From positions 87,661 through 151,660 of the forward strand of contig NZ_QAGM01000007.1 of assembly GCF_003049725.1 (NCBI RefSeq): a stretch of 64,000 nt of DNA, given 5' to 3'. The notes beneath the pieces were generated by a model. That model saw only the letters and a list, made by a program, of their open reading frames with translations, did no database searches and was not told the DNA's origin. Each line of letters starts with the position of its first letter. Within the stretch, counting starts at the first letter, position 1. Below, one piece after another: positions 18,803 through 26,795 of the stretch. Both the position numbers and the translations under genes were made by a program. Origin of the DNA: Oceanimonas marisflavi. GTDB lineage: Bacteria > Pseudomonadota > Gammaproteobacteria > Enterobacterales > Aeromonadaceae.

Positions 18803-19834
18803 ATGACCGCCATCAGTGTAATTATGCCCGTGTATAAGGTAGAGCAGTTCGTTGCCGACGCCGTGCGCTCGGTGCTGGCCCAGACCTTTACCGACTTTGA
18901 GCTGCTGATCATCGACGACTGCTCTCCCGACAACAGCATTGCCATCTGCGAGCAGTTTGACGATCCGCGCATTCGCATTATTCGCCACAGCACCAACCGC
19001 GGCCTGGCCGGTGCCCGCAACACCGGCATTCGCCACGCTCGGGGCGAGCTGCTGGCCTTTCTCGACTCGGACGATCTCTGGTTGCCGGAAAAGCTGGAAC
19101 GCCACGTCGCTCACCTGGCCGCGCGCCCCGAGGTGGGCGTGTCGTTCAGCCGCTCGGCCTTTATTAACGAAGACGGCAGCGCCACCCAGTGCTTTCAGAT
19201 GCCGCGCCTGACCGATATTGAGCCGGGCTATTACCTGTGCCGCAACCCCATCGGCAATGGCTCGGCCCCGGTGATCCGGGCCGGGGTATTTGAGCAAATT
19301 CGCTATGCCCTGCCCGGTGACGACAACGAATACGGCTATTTCGATGAAGCGCTGCGCCGCTCGGAAGACATTGAGTGCTGGATCCGCATTGCCCTGACCA
19401 CCGGCTGGAAAATAGAGGGCATTCCCGCACCGCTGACCCTGTACCGGCTCAATGCCGGCGGCCTGTCCGCCAGCCTGCTGGCGCAGCTGGCCTCCTGGGA
19501 GCAGGTGATCAAAAAAACCCGCCGCTATGCTCCCGAGTTTGTGGCCCGCTGGGAAGACACCGCCCGGGCCTATCAGCTGCGCTATCTGGCCCGTCAGGCC
19601 ATTCGCCTGCACGACGGCCCCATGGCCCTGCGCCTGAGCGGCCGGGCGCTGGCCACGGATGCGCGCATTTTGTGGCAGGAGCCGGGCCGCACCCTGCTGA
19701 CCCTGGCCGCCGCCACCGTGCTCAGCCTGTCGCCCAACCTGCTGGCTCCGCCCCTCACCCGGCTGGTCCAGCGCTGGGTGGGCAAACTGCAGGCCCGGCG
19801 CATTGATCGCGATATGCAAACGCCCAGGGCCTGA
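18803..19834 (+). CDS. Family 2 glycosyltransferase
   Basis: A 343-residue GT-A fold glycosyltransferase. The N-terminus ISVIMPVYKVEQFVADAVRSVL and ELLIIDDCSPDNS are the nucleotide-sugar-binding signature, and LLAFLDSDDLW supplies the metal-binding DxD. The start at 18803 follows AAGGAAG; the longer frame from 18755 overlaps the previous gene and has no such site. It is the last gene of the STAS/export operon and should add one sugar to the EPS repeat unit on the cytoplasmic side. Donor and acceptor are not predictable. Confidence 0.85.
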   Translation: MTAISVIMPVYKVEQFVADAVRSVLAQTFTDFELLIIDDCSPDNSIAICEQFDDPRIRIIRHSTNRGLAGARNTGIRHARGELLAFLDSDDLWLPEKLERHVAHLAARPEVGVSFSRSAFINEDGSATQCFQMPRLTDIEPGYYLCRNPIGNGSAPVIRAGVFEQIRYALPGDDNEYGYFDEALRRSEDIECWIRIALTTGWKIEGIPAPLTLYRLNAGGLSASLLAQLASWEQVIKKTRRYAPEFVARWEDTARAYQLRYLARQAIRLHDGPMALRLSGRALATDARILWQEPGRTLLTLAAATVLSLSPNLLAPPLTRLVQRWVGKLQARRIDRDMQTPRA

Positions 19835-19851
19835 GCCGTTGGCAGACTCGT

Positions 19852-19864
19852 GTGCAATATGCAC
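19852..19864. promoter_or_regulatory. GTGCA-N3-TGCAC palindrome, site 6
   Basis: GTGCAATATGCAC, a perfect dyad centred about 129 bases upstream of the predicted start of transcription of the second EPS operon. Same motif as the sites at 6591, 6631, 14449 and 14491. Confidence 0.65.
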
Positions 19865-19959
19865 AGCCCCCTGCCGGCAGGGGGCTGCAGCCGCAAAAAC
19901 CGTTTCAAAAAAACCATCAAACCCTTACAAATCAATCACTTAATAAGAAATTAACGAGT

Positions 19960-19975
19960 TGGCACGGCGCTCGCA
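19960..19975 (+). promoter_or_regulatory. Sigma54 (-24/-12) promoter of the second EPS operon
   Basis: TGGCAC-N5-TCGCA, with a perfect -24 half and one mismatch in the -12 half; GG and GC are 12 bases apart. Transcription would start near 19987, 28 bases before the gene at 20015. Confidence 0.75.
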
Positions 19976-20014
19976 TTAGTCAGGTTACATCAACCGAGCA
20001 CGCCAGGAGGTGCC

Positions 20015-21496
20015 ATGATGCTTTCACACCTGATGCCCCGTTTGCTGCGCTCACGCGCCGAAGAAACCGCCCCCCTGCCCATGCCCGCCGAGGTGCGCCT
20101 GTTCGACCTGAACATCAGCAACATCAGCCTGCCCGAGGCCATGGCCGATCTGATGAGCCGGGCCCGCAGCCACACCCCCTCGCTGGTGAACTTTGTGAAT
20201 GCCCATTGCTGCAACCTGTCGGTGGAAAACCCCGAATACCGCAAAGTGCTGCAGCACAGCGACCGGCTGCTGCCCGATGGCAGTGGCGTGCGCCTGGCGC
20301 TGAAACTGCGCGGCCTGGGCCTGCGGGAAAACCTCAACGGCACCGATCTGCTGCCCCATTTGTGCCGGGCCGCCGCCGCCGAGGGCCATGGCCTGTATCT
20401 GCTGGGCGGCGAGCCGGGCATTGCCGCCGAGGCGGCGCGCCGGCTGCAGCTGGCCCACCCCGGCCTGGTAATCGCCGGCACACGGGACGGCTTTTTTACT
20501 CAAGAGCAGGAGCCGGCGGTGATTGAGGCCATCAACGCCTCCGGTGCCGCCATTTTGCTGGTGGCCATGGGCGTGCCCCGTCAGGAGCTGTGGCTGGCCC
20601 GTCATCTGCCGGCGCTGAATACTCATCTCAATATGGGGGTGGGTGGCCTGTTTGACTTCTATGCCCAAAAAGTGAGCCGGGCCCCCAAAGGGCTGCGCCG
20701 GCTGGGGCTGGAGTGGACCTGGCGGCTGCTGCAGGAGCCGGGCCGCATGTGGCGGCGTTATCTGCTGGGCAATCCGCTGTTTGTGTGGCGGGCCTGGCGT
20801 GATGCCCGCCAGGCTAGGGCCTGCGCCCGGCCGTCTGCCCTTGCCCGTCTCAGTGCCGGCTGGCACCGGCTGAGCTGGAAACTGGGCCTGGCCCTGCCAC
20901 GGCTTGCCAAGCGCAGCCTGGATGCCTCGGTGGCCGCCACGGCGCTGGCGTTGCTCAGCCCGCTGCTGCTGGTCACGGCGCTGGCCATTCGGCTGGAGTC
21001 CCCCGGTGCCGTGCTGTTTGGCCAGACCCGCATCGGGCTGAACGGCCGGCCCTTTCGCTGCTGGAAGCTGCGCTCCATGTATCGGGATGCGGAGCAACGG
21101 CTGCAGGCGCTGCAACAGGCCGGCACCCTGAGCGGCGAGGTGCGCTTCAAGATGAAACGGGATCCGCGCATCACGCGAGTGGGCCGGGTGATCCGCAAGC
21201 TGTCCATCGACGAGCTGCCCCAGCTGTGGAACGTGCTGCGCGGTGACATGTCGCTGGTGGGTCCCCGCCCAGCCCTGCCTCAGGAGGTGGCGGCCTACGG
21301 CGCCACCGAGCGCCAGCGGCTGCTGGCCACGCCGGGCATTACCTGCACCTGGCAGGTGTCGGGCCGCTCCGACATTCCCTTTGCCCGGCAGGTAACCATG
21401 GACCGGGAATATGTGTTTAACGGCTCCCTTACCACGGATCTGCGGCTGCTGCTGAAAACCGTGCCCGCCGTGCTGAGCGGCCGGGGTGCCTACTGA
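20015..21496 (+). CDS. WecG/TagA glycosyltransferase fused to a WbaP/ExoY-type sugar transferase
   Basis: A 493-residue bifunctional protein. Residues about 27-245 are a WecG/TagA/CpsF (GT26) domain (FVNAHCCNLSVENPEY, LLPDGSGV, VAMGVPRQELWLARH). Residues about 295-493 are a bacterial sugar transferase (PF02397): a hydrophobic re-entrant segment, FRCWKLRSMY, KLSIDELPQLWNVLRGDMSLVGPRP and TWQVSGRS. The second domain loads the first sugar-1-phosphate on undecaprenyl phosphate and the first adds the next sugar, so one chain could prime and extend the lipid carrier. AGGAGG precedes the start, which could be either of two adjacent ATG codons. It is the first gene after the promoter at 19960. Confidence 0.85.
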   Translation: MMLSHLMPRLLRSRAEETAPLPMPAEVRLFDLNISNISLPEAMADLMSRARSHTPSLVNFVNAHCCNLSVENPEYRKVLQHSDRLLPDGSGVRLALKLRGLGLRENLNGTDLLPHLCRAAAAEGHGLYLLGGEPGIAAEAARRLQLAHPGLVIAGTRDGFFTQEQEPAVIEAINASGAAILLVAMGVPRQELWLARHLPALNTHLNMGVGGLFDFYAQKVSRAPKGLRRLGLEWTWRLLQEPGRMWRRYLLGNPLFVWRAWRDARQARACARPSALARLSAGWHRLSWKLGLALPRLAKRSLDASVAATALALLSPLLLVTALAIRLESPGAVLFGQTRIGLNGRPFRCWKLRSMYRDAEQRLQALQQAGTLSGEVRFKMKRDPRITRVGRVIRKLSIDELPQLWNVLRGDMSLVGPRPALPQEVAAYGATERQRLLATPGITCTWQVSGRSDIPFARQVTMDREYVFNGSLTTDLRLLLKTVPAVLSGRGAY

Positions 21497-21512
21497 GCGC
21501 AAGGAGAACATC

Positions 21513-22919
21513 ATGCAAGCCATTATTTTTGCCGACCGGCGGGGCGACGAACTGTTTCCCCTCAATGAAACTCAGGGTCCGGCGCTGCTGCCGGTAGCCA
21601 ACCAGCCGCTGCTGCAATACGCCATTGAGGATCTGGCGGCGGCGGGCATCAGCCACATACTGGTGGTGGCCGCCGATGAACTGCCGCAACTGGAGGCACA
21701 CTTTGGTAACGGCGAACGCATGGGCGTGCAGCTGGATTATGCCCTGTCCCGGGGGGAGGAAGCGGCCGATGCCCTGCTGGCGCGGCTGGCGGGCCGGCTG
21801 CAGCCGCCCTTTGTGGCCCTGCGCGGCGACATGCTGCGCTCGCCCTGCTGCGCTGCCTTTTTGCAGGCCTGTGCCGGTTCTCCCCATGAAACACTGATCC
21901 ACGCCCGGGCCGGCCGGGCCAACGCCGGCCTGTGCCTGGTGCGCGACCGGAGCGCGTCTCTGGCCGGACTGAGCTGGCCGCTGGCCCCCTCCGGCGCACA
22001 CTGGCTGGACCTGCCCGATACCGAAGTGAATGCCGTAGCCAGTCTGCGCCAGTTGTTCGAAGCCAATATGACCGCCATGGCGCGGGTACTGGCCGATGAC
22101 AGCGCGCCGGGCTGGCTGGTGGGACCCGGCGTCAAGGCCGGTCGTCAGTGCCAGCTGGCCGGCAAGGCCGAAGGGCCGGCGCTGCTGAGAGCGCAGAGCC
22201 GCACCGAGGCCGGCACTCGCCTGCTGGGAGGCTGTGTGATCGGCGAGCGTTGCCTGCTGGATCGGGACTGCCGGCTGCAGCGGGTGCTGGTGCTGCCAAA
22301 TACCCATATCGGCCCCGGCCAGCAGCTGGCCGACTGCATTGTCAGCGGTCACTGGCGCATTCCCCTGGCCACCCTCAGGCCCGAGCGCATTACCGACACC
22401 GCGGTGCAGGCCAGCCTGGCCCCCACCGCCGGGGCCAGCTTCTGGCCGGAGCGGCTGCTGGCGCTGGTGCTGCTGGGGCTGTCGCTGCCGTTGTGGCCAC
22501 TGGCGCTGGCGCTGTCGTTGCTGCGGGCACCGCGCCGGCCCCGCCTGGAGCGCTGGCTGCCGTCGCTGCGGGCCCCGGCAGAAAGCTTTGTGTGCGCCCG
22601 CTTGTTTGCCACTCCGGTGCCGCTGTTGCGTTACCTGCCGTTGCTGGGGCTGGTGGTGACCGGGCGGCTGCGGCTGTTTGGCGCGGCCCTGACCCCGGCC
22701 ACCGCTGTGCTGCCCCTGCCCGCCGCCGCTCCCGGCCTGCTCAGCCCGCAGCTGGTGGAGCTGGACGCCGGTGCTCCGCCGGAAGAAGTGGCGCTGGCGG
22801 AGCTGGCGTTCACCACCGAATGCAGCCCCGGCCTGCTGCTGCGCCGGCTGGCCCGGGCCGCCCGGCTGCTGTGCTCGGCCAGGGCATGGCGTGCTCCACA
22901 GGAGCCGGCCCATGACTGA
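21513..22919 (+). CDS. Nucleotidyltransferase-like EPS protein, probably without normal catalysis
   Basis: A 468-residue protein. Its N-terminal domain resembles sugar-nucleotide (GlmU/RmlA-type) transferases (AIIFADRRGDELFPLNETQGPALLPVANQPLLQYAI), but the GGxGTR loop reads DRRGDEL and the lysine of PKxLLPV is replaced (GPALLPV). Residues about 210-285 look like a left-handed beta-helix. A C-terminal half with a hydrophobic span (RLLALVLLGLSLPLWPLALAL) follows. GAGCGCAAGGAGAAC precedes the ATG at 21513. The gene overlaps the next by 8 bases. Loss of the nucleotide-binding residues suggests a scaffold or regulatory role, or a membrane-linked modifying function. The exact function is unknown. 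Confidence 0.55.
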   Translation: MQAIIFADRRGDELFPLNETQGPALLPVANQPLLQYAIEDLAAAGISHILVVAADELPQLEAHFGNGERMGVQLDYALSRGEEAADALLARLAGRLQPPFVALRGDMLRSPCCAAFLQACAGSPHETLIHARAGRANAGLCLVRDRSASLAGLSWPLAPSGAHWLDLPDTEVNAVASLRQLFEANMTAMARVLADDSAPGWLVGPGVKAGRQCQLAGKAEGPALLRAQSRTEAGTRLLGGCVIGERCLLDRDCRLQRVLVLPNTHIGPGQQLADCIVSGHWRIPLATLRPERITDTAVQASLAPTAGASFWPERLLALVLLGLSLPLWPLALALSLLRAPRRPRLERWLPSLRAPAESFVCARLFATPVPLLRYLPLLGLVVTGRLRLFGAALTPATAVLPLPAAAPGLLSPQLVELDAGAPPEEVALAELAFTTECSPGLLLRRLARAARLLCSARAWRAPQEPAHD

Positions 22920-24204
22920 TGCCATTCTTTCGCGGCCGGTCATGAGTCTGCTGCTGAGCGCCGGCACCAGCCTGCTGCTGCGCGCCCTGGGGCCGGCCAG
23001 CGCCTTTGCCCTGACCCTGCTGCTGGCGCGCCAGCTGGGGGCCGAGAACACCGGCTATTTTTTTCTGAGCATGACGCTGATCACCGCGCTGGCCATGGTG
23101 GCCCGCTGCGGCCTGGATACCGCCCTGCAACGGCTGGTGGGTCAGGCCGGAGGCTGTCCGCACCGGCTGGCGGGCATTGGCCGGCGGGCCTGGCAAACGG
23201 TGCTGCTGCTGGCGCTGCCCCTGACCGGACTGTGCTGGCTGACGGCCCCGTTGATCGCCGGCGCGCTGCTGCAAAATGCAGATCTTGCCGGGCTGGTGCG
23301 GCTGCAGGGGCTGATGATACTGCCGCTGGCGCTGCTGAGTGTGCATGCCGCCCTGCTCAAGGCGCTGGAATATCCGGCACTGGGCACGGCGCTGGAAGTG
23401 ACCGCCTGGCCCGCCCTGACCCTGCTGTTGTTGCTGGTGCTGCCGGTCGCCGGTGAACTGACCGGCCTGGCCGGCCTGTATCTGCTGGCGGTGTGCCTGG
23501 CCGCCGCCATCAGTGCCCGGCTGGTGGCGCGCCGACTGCCGGCCACCCGGCAGGTTACCGCCCTGCCCTGGCGCACCCTCTGGCAGCGCGCCCTGCCGCT
23601 GGCGGGAGTGGATCTGATGAACTTCGCCCTGCTGTGGCTGCCCTTTCTGCTGCTGCCGCTGCTGGCCAATGCCGCCGAGGCGGGCGTCTACAACGTCAGT
23701 CACCGGCTGGCGGCCCTGCCCGGCCTGCTGATGCCGGTGTGCGCCGCCATCACCTCGGTGCGCTTTGCCCGTTACTGGCAGCAGGGAAACACCGCGGCCC
23801 TGAGCCGGCTGGCGGGACACAGCACCCGGCTGATGACGTTGCTGGCGCTGCCGCCGGTGTTGCTGATGCTGGGCCTGCCCGGGCCGCTGCTGGGGCTGTT
23901 TGGTGAGGAATTTGTGGCCGGGGCCGGGCCGCTGGCGGTGCTGGCGCTGGGTCAGCTGGGGCTGCTGGCACTGGGCCCGGCAGGCTATCTGCTGGCCATG
24001 AGCGGCCATGAAAAACAGCTGCGCAACCTGACCCTGATCACCACCCTGCTGAGCCTGCCCCTGTGCCTGTGGCTGCTGCCGGCCTTTGGTGCCTGGGGCG
24101 CGGCCTGGGTGGTTACCCTGACCCGCCTCGGCAACGCTCTGCTCTGCGCCCGGCTGGTGCGCCGCCGGCTGCCACTGCCCGGCTGGCTGTTACTGGCTCG
24201 GTGA
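22912..24204 (+). CDS. Wzx-type lipid-linked oligosaccharide flippase
   Basis: A 430-residue MOP/MATE-superfamily membrane protein with about 12 hydrophobic spans (for example LLLRALGPASAFALTLLLAR near the N-terminus) and LGAENTGYFFLSMTLITALAM, which is typical of polysaccharide flippases. Starting at 22912 it overlaps the previous stop by 8 bases, so translation is coupled. It would move undecaprenyl-linked EPS units across the inner membrane to the polymerase encoded at 17509. It is the last gene of the operon; the tandem-repeat array follows. Confidence 0.8.
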   Translation: MTDAILSRPVMSLLLSAGTSLLLRALGPASAFALTLLLARQLGAENTGYFFLSMTLITALAMVARCGLDTALQRLVGQAGGCPHRLAGIGRRAWQTVLLLALPLTGLCWLTAPLIAGALLQNADLAGLVRLQGLMILPLALLSVHAALLKALEYPALGTALEVTAWPALTLLLLLVLPVAGELTGLAGLYLLAVCLAAAISARLVARRLPATRQVTALPWRTLWQRALPLAGVDLMNFALLWLPFLLLPLLANAAEAGVYNVSHRLAALPGLLMPVCAAITSVRFARYWQQGNTAALSRLAGHSTRLMTLLALPPVLLMLGLPGPLLGLFGEEFVAGAGPLAVLALGQLGLLALGPAGYLLAMSGHEKQLRNLTLITTLLSLPLCLWLLPAFGAWGAAWVVTLTRLGNALLCARLVRRRLPLPGWLLLAR

Positions 24205-24229
24205 GATTCTGCAAACGATTAACGTCTGC

Positions 24230-24253
24230 TGTAGCTGCCACTTTAGTCGGCAG
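24230..24253. repeat. REP-like palindrome at the head of the array
   Basis: TGTAGCTGCCACTTTAGTCG followed by GCAG. Its right part merges into the first 75-bp unit, which suggests the array grew from a REP element. Confidence 0.6.
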
Positions 24254-24770
24254 AACGTGCGAAGCACGTTTAAACACAGACGCCGCCGGTCATATTGCGC
24301 CAGCTAAAGCGGCGCCTACAGTCGGCAGAACGTGCGAAGCACGTTTAAACACAGACGCCGCCGGTCATATTGCGCCAGCTAAAGCGGCGCCTACAGTCGG
24401 CAGAACGTGCGCAGCACGTTTAAACACAGACGCCGCCGGTGATATTGCGCCGGCTAAAGCGGCGCCTACAGTCGGCAGAACGTGCGAAGCACGTTTAAAC
24501 ACAGACGCCGCCGGTCATATTGCGCCAGCTGAAGCGGCGCCTACAGTCGGCAGAACGTGCGCAGCACGTTTAAACACAGACGCCGCCGGTCATATTGCGC
24601 CAGCTAAAGCGGCGCCTACAGTCGGCAGAACGTGCGAAGCACGTTTAAACACAGACGCCGCCGGTCATGTTGCGCCGGCTAAAGCGGCGCCTACAGTCGG
24701 CAGAACGTGCGCAGCACGTTTAAACACAGACGCCGCCGGTGATATTGCGCCGGCTAAAGCGGCGCCTACA
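24246..24770. repeat. Seven 75-bp tandem repeats with two stem-loops per unit
   Basis: Units start at 24246, 24321, 24396, 24471, 24546, 24621 and 24696. Each holds an ACGTGC-GAA-GCACGT palindrome (some units have GCA in the loop) and a GCGCCAGCTAAAGCGGCGC palindrome of the REP family. Copies differ at only a few positions (GAA/GCA, CAGCT/CGGCT, catatt/gatatt). There are no unique spacers and no cas genes, so it is not a CRISPR. The 75-bp period keeps one frame open across the array, which is an artefact and not a gene. The array lies between the 3' ends of converging genes. Confidence 0.9.
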
Positions 24771-25578
24771 GCTGCTCTGTTTCGCTTCGCCATTTATTCA
24801 CCGCTACGGTCAGATCGGGCTCGGCGGCTACTTGCTGCAGCAAGTTCGTCAGCTGCTGTTCATTCAGCCTAATCTGGCTCAGCACTGCCATGGCCTGAGG
24901 AGCGCTGTCTTCCAGCCCCCGGCGCACCAGGGTGTGGGCCCGCTCGGTGGTGGGAAAATAGCCCTGATCGTCTTTCAGCCACTTGAGCCGTTCGTTCATC
25001 ATCACGCTGCCCGGCGACCAGGCGGCGATGACCACCGGCAACTGCTGCTCGATGGCGGTGTTCACCAGATGGGTATAGGCCTCGCCCGAGCCGGTGAGCA
25101 GCCGGTATTCATCCAGCTGATAACGGGCCAGGGCCTGCTCGGTAAGCACCAGGCTGCCATGGCCGGGCATCATGCCGATGACCTTGTTACTGCCATAATC
25201 ACTGCCGGCCAGCTCGCTGATGCTGCTCAGCCCGGCCGAGGCCGGCACCGCCAGCCCCAGTTTCAGCACAGGGCCGTTGGGGCCGAGATCGTGCAGCTTG
25301 TCGAAAAAGCGCTCGGCATGGTGGCGGCTGCTGTCGGGCAGCCAGGCGGCCAGGCTGGCGTCGGCCTCGCCGGCAGCCAGTTTTGACCAGATTTGCCCCG
25401 GCGGCACCTGCTCTACTGTGACGGCAAAGCCGGCCTGCTCCAGATCCTGACGAGCCAGTTCGGTGGTGACGCGGGCCGAATCCCAGTCGCCACTGAGCAG
25501 GCGAATATGCTTTTGCTCGGCGGGAGAGCAGGCGCTCAGCAGCAGCGCCCCCATCATCAATAAAAGCCTGTGTTTCAT
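24766..25578 (-). CDS. ProX/OpuAC-like substrate-binding lipoprotein
   Basis: A 270-residue periplasmic lipoprotein (lipobox LLLSAC) of the OpuAC family, which binds glycine betaine and related quaternary amines. The WSKLAAGEADASLAAWLPDS segment is typical. No ABC permease or ATPase gene is adjacent, so it either serves a transporter encoded elsewhere or acts as a stand-alone binding protein. Its 3' end borders the 75-bp repeat array and overlaps the last few bases. Confidence 0.75.
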   Translation of the reverse strand: MKHRLLLMMGALLLSACSPAEQKHIRLLSGDWDSARVTTELARQDLEQAGFAVTVEQVPPGQIWSKLAAGEADASLAAWLPDSSRHHAERFFDKLHDLGPNGPVLKLGLAVPASAGLSSISELAGSDYGSNKVIGMMPGHGSLVLTEQALARYQLDEYRLLTGSGEAYTHLVNTAIEQQLPVVIAAWSPGSVMMNERLKWLKDDQGYFPTTERAHTLVRRGLEDSAPQAMAVLSQIRLNEQQLTNLLQQVAAEPDLTVAVNKWRSETEQL

Positions 25579-25790
25579 TTGAATTTGTCCTCGAATCCAA
25601 GGCCCTCAGCATGCCAAAAAATGGCGCGGGAATCATGACCTGAGCGGGCATTCCATTATTTTTCACCGGCGCTGATCTTTTTTTACTCAAGCTGTGCTAA
25701 TTTGCGCCGGCCTGCTCATCACCGGCCATTCAAGCACCGGACTCGAACAGGTAAAACTTTATTATTATCAATAGCCTGGAATATATTCGA

Positions 25791-26474
25791 ATGCGTCTGT
25801 CTGTTCTGCTCAAGGCCGCCCTGCTCTCTTTCACTCTCAGTGCCTGTGTGGCGCCCCTGCTGACCATGGGGCCGGGCCAGCTGATGTGGGCCATGCTCAA
25901 GCCCATGGTGGGACTGGATCCCAATACCACCAACCTGTTTGAACAGCCGGTAATCAAAACCCGAATGACCAGCCTGCTTGGCCCCCACTACGACACCACC
26001 GTCTCGCTGCTGCGTACCGCCGGCGAGCTGCAGCAGCAGGGCCCGCTGTTCTATCTGGTGTCCCGTACCGCCCAGCAGCCGGACGCCGACAAGGCCGGTC
26101 TGGTCTGGAACGCCGACAGCAACCAGCTGTCGGTGCTGCTGAGCGCCAACGATCAAACCAAGGTGTTCAGTGAGTCACACACCGGCAAGGCCGCGGTCTG
26201 GCCCGAGGTGATGCAGGGCTGGCTGACTGAGGCCGCCAACCAGCCGGCACAGCCGCTGGGCGGCGCGCTCACTCCCCCTGTGGCTGCACCGGCCGCTGCT
26301 CCGCTGCAAAACGAGCTGGACGCCACCCGTGCCCAGTTGCAGGAAGCGCAAGAAAAGCTGAAGGCGCTGGAAAAGCAGCAGTCTGCAGCAGCCAAAGACA
26401 CCGGTCAGAATGCATCCCCGCGCACCCGTGAAGATGCCGAAGCAGCCATGGAAGCCTTATTGAACAAACAGTAA
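25791..26474 (+). CDS. Putative lipoprotein of unknown function
   Basis: A 227-residue protein with a signal peptide and lipobox (FTLSAC), a folded middle region and an Ala/Gln-rich helical C-terminus (about 165-215, likely coiled coil). I do not recognise the family. It is followed by about 90 bases and a c-di-GMP riboswitch, so it is probably not in the same transcript as the signalling cluster. Likely location: periplasmic side of the outer or inner membrane. Confidence 0.6.
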   Translation: MRLSVLLKAALLSFTLSACVAPLLTMGPGQLMWAMLKPMVGLDPNTTNLFEQPVIKTRMTSLLGPHYDTTVSLLRTAGELQQQGPLFYLVSRTAQQPDADKAGLVWNADSNQLSVLLSANDQTKVFSESHTGKAAVWPEVMQGWLTEAANQPAQPLGGALTPPVAAPAAAPLQNELDATRAQLQEAQEKLKALEKQQSAAAKDTGQNASPRTREDAEAAMEALLNKQ

Positions 26475-26567
26475 TCACATGACGGCAATGTCCCCCGGCT
26501 GGAGCCTTGTCATCCGACCCCGGCCTGTGGGAGAATTTGTTCACGATTCGCCCGCCTTTCAGGCGGG

Positions 26568-26650
26568 TCCGGTACCGGGCAAAACTGTCGAAAGGCGGTG
26601 ACGCAAAGCTTCTGGCCTAATGGGTTAATCCTATGGCAGCAGAGCCGCAG
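26568..26650 (+). promoter_or_regulatory. Cyclic-di-GMP-I (GEMM) riboswitch aptamer
   Basis: The conserved GEMM elements occur in order: GGGCAAAA, then a GAAA-tetraloop hairpin (CTGTC 26585-26589 with GGCGG 26594-26598), then TGACGCAAAGC (26599-26609), then GGCCTAA, a small stem (GGG 26622-26624 with TCC 26629-26631) and ATGGCAGC. CGGT (26570-26573) can pair with GCCG (26644-26647) as P1. The match to the Vibrio Vc2 aptamer is close. It lies about 145 bases upstream of the hybrid kinase that starts the c-di-GMP cluster. No clear terminator follows, so control could be at translation or by an unseen platform. A separate GC hairpin (26551-26567) lies immediately upstream. Confidence 0.85.
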
Positions 26651-26795
26651 CTCCCCAGCAGCACCATCCTGTTGCCGCTGCCCGCAAATCATTCAGAATT
26701 TCCCTTTTCCCCAGCAGAACAGGGCGGCAGCCCCCATTGTGCAAATACGGCACACGGGGATGTGTTTATCATCAGATGACGGAAACAAAACAGCA

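Noticed and set aside
23270..23281. TGCAAAATGCAG resembling the activator palindrome
   Set aside because: It is inside the flippase coding region and lacks the final C of the dyad; no promoter follows.
24246..24770. CRISPR array
   Set aside because: The whole 75-bp unit is repeated without unique spacers, and there are no cas genes.
24063..24872. A 269-codon frame across the repeat array
   Set aside because: It only exists because the 75-bp period keeps one frame open. The protein is seven copies of one 25-residue unit starting inside the flippase gene, with no ribosome-binding site.
26598..26795. Longer start for the hybrid kinase
   Set aside because: The extra codons run through the c-di-GMP riboswitch. 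The ATG at 26796 starts directly before the first membrane span.
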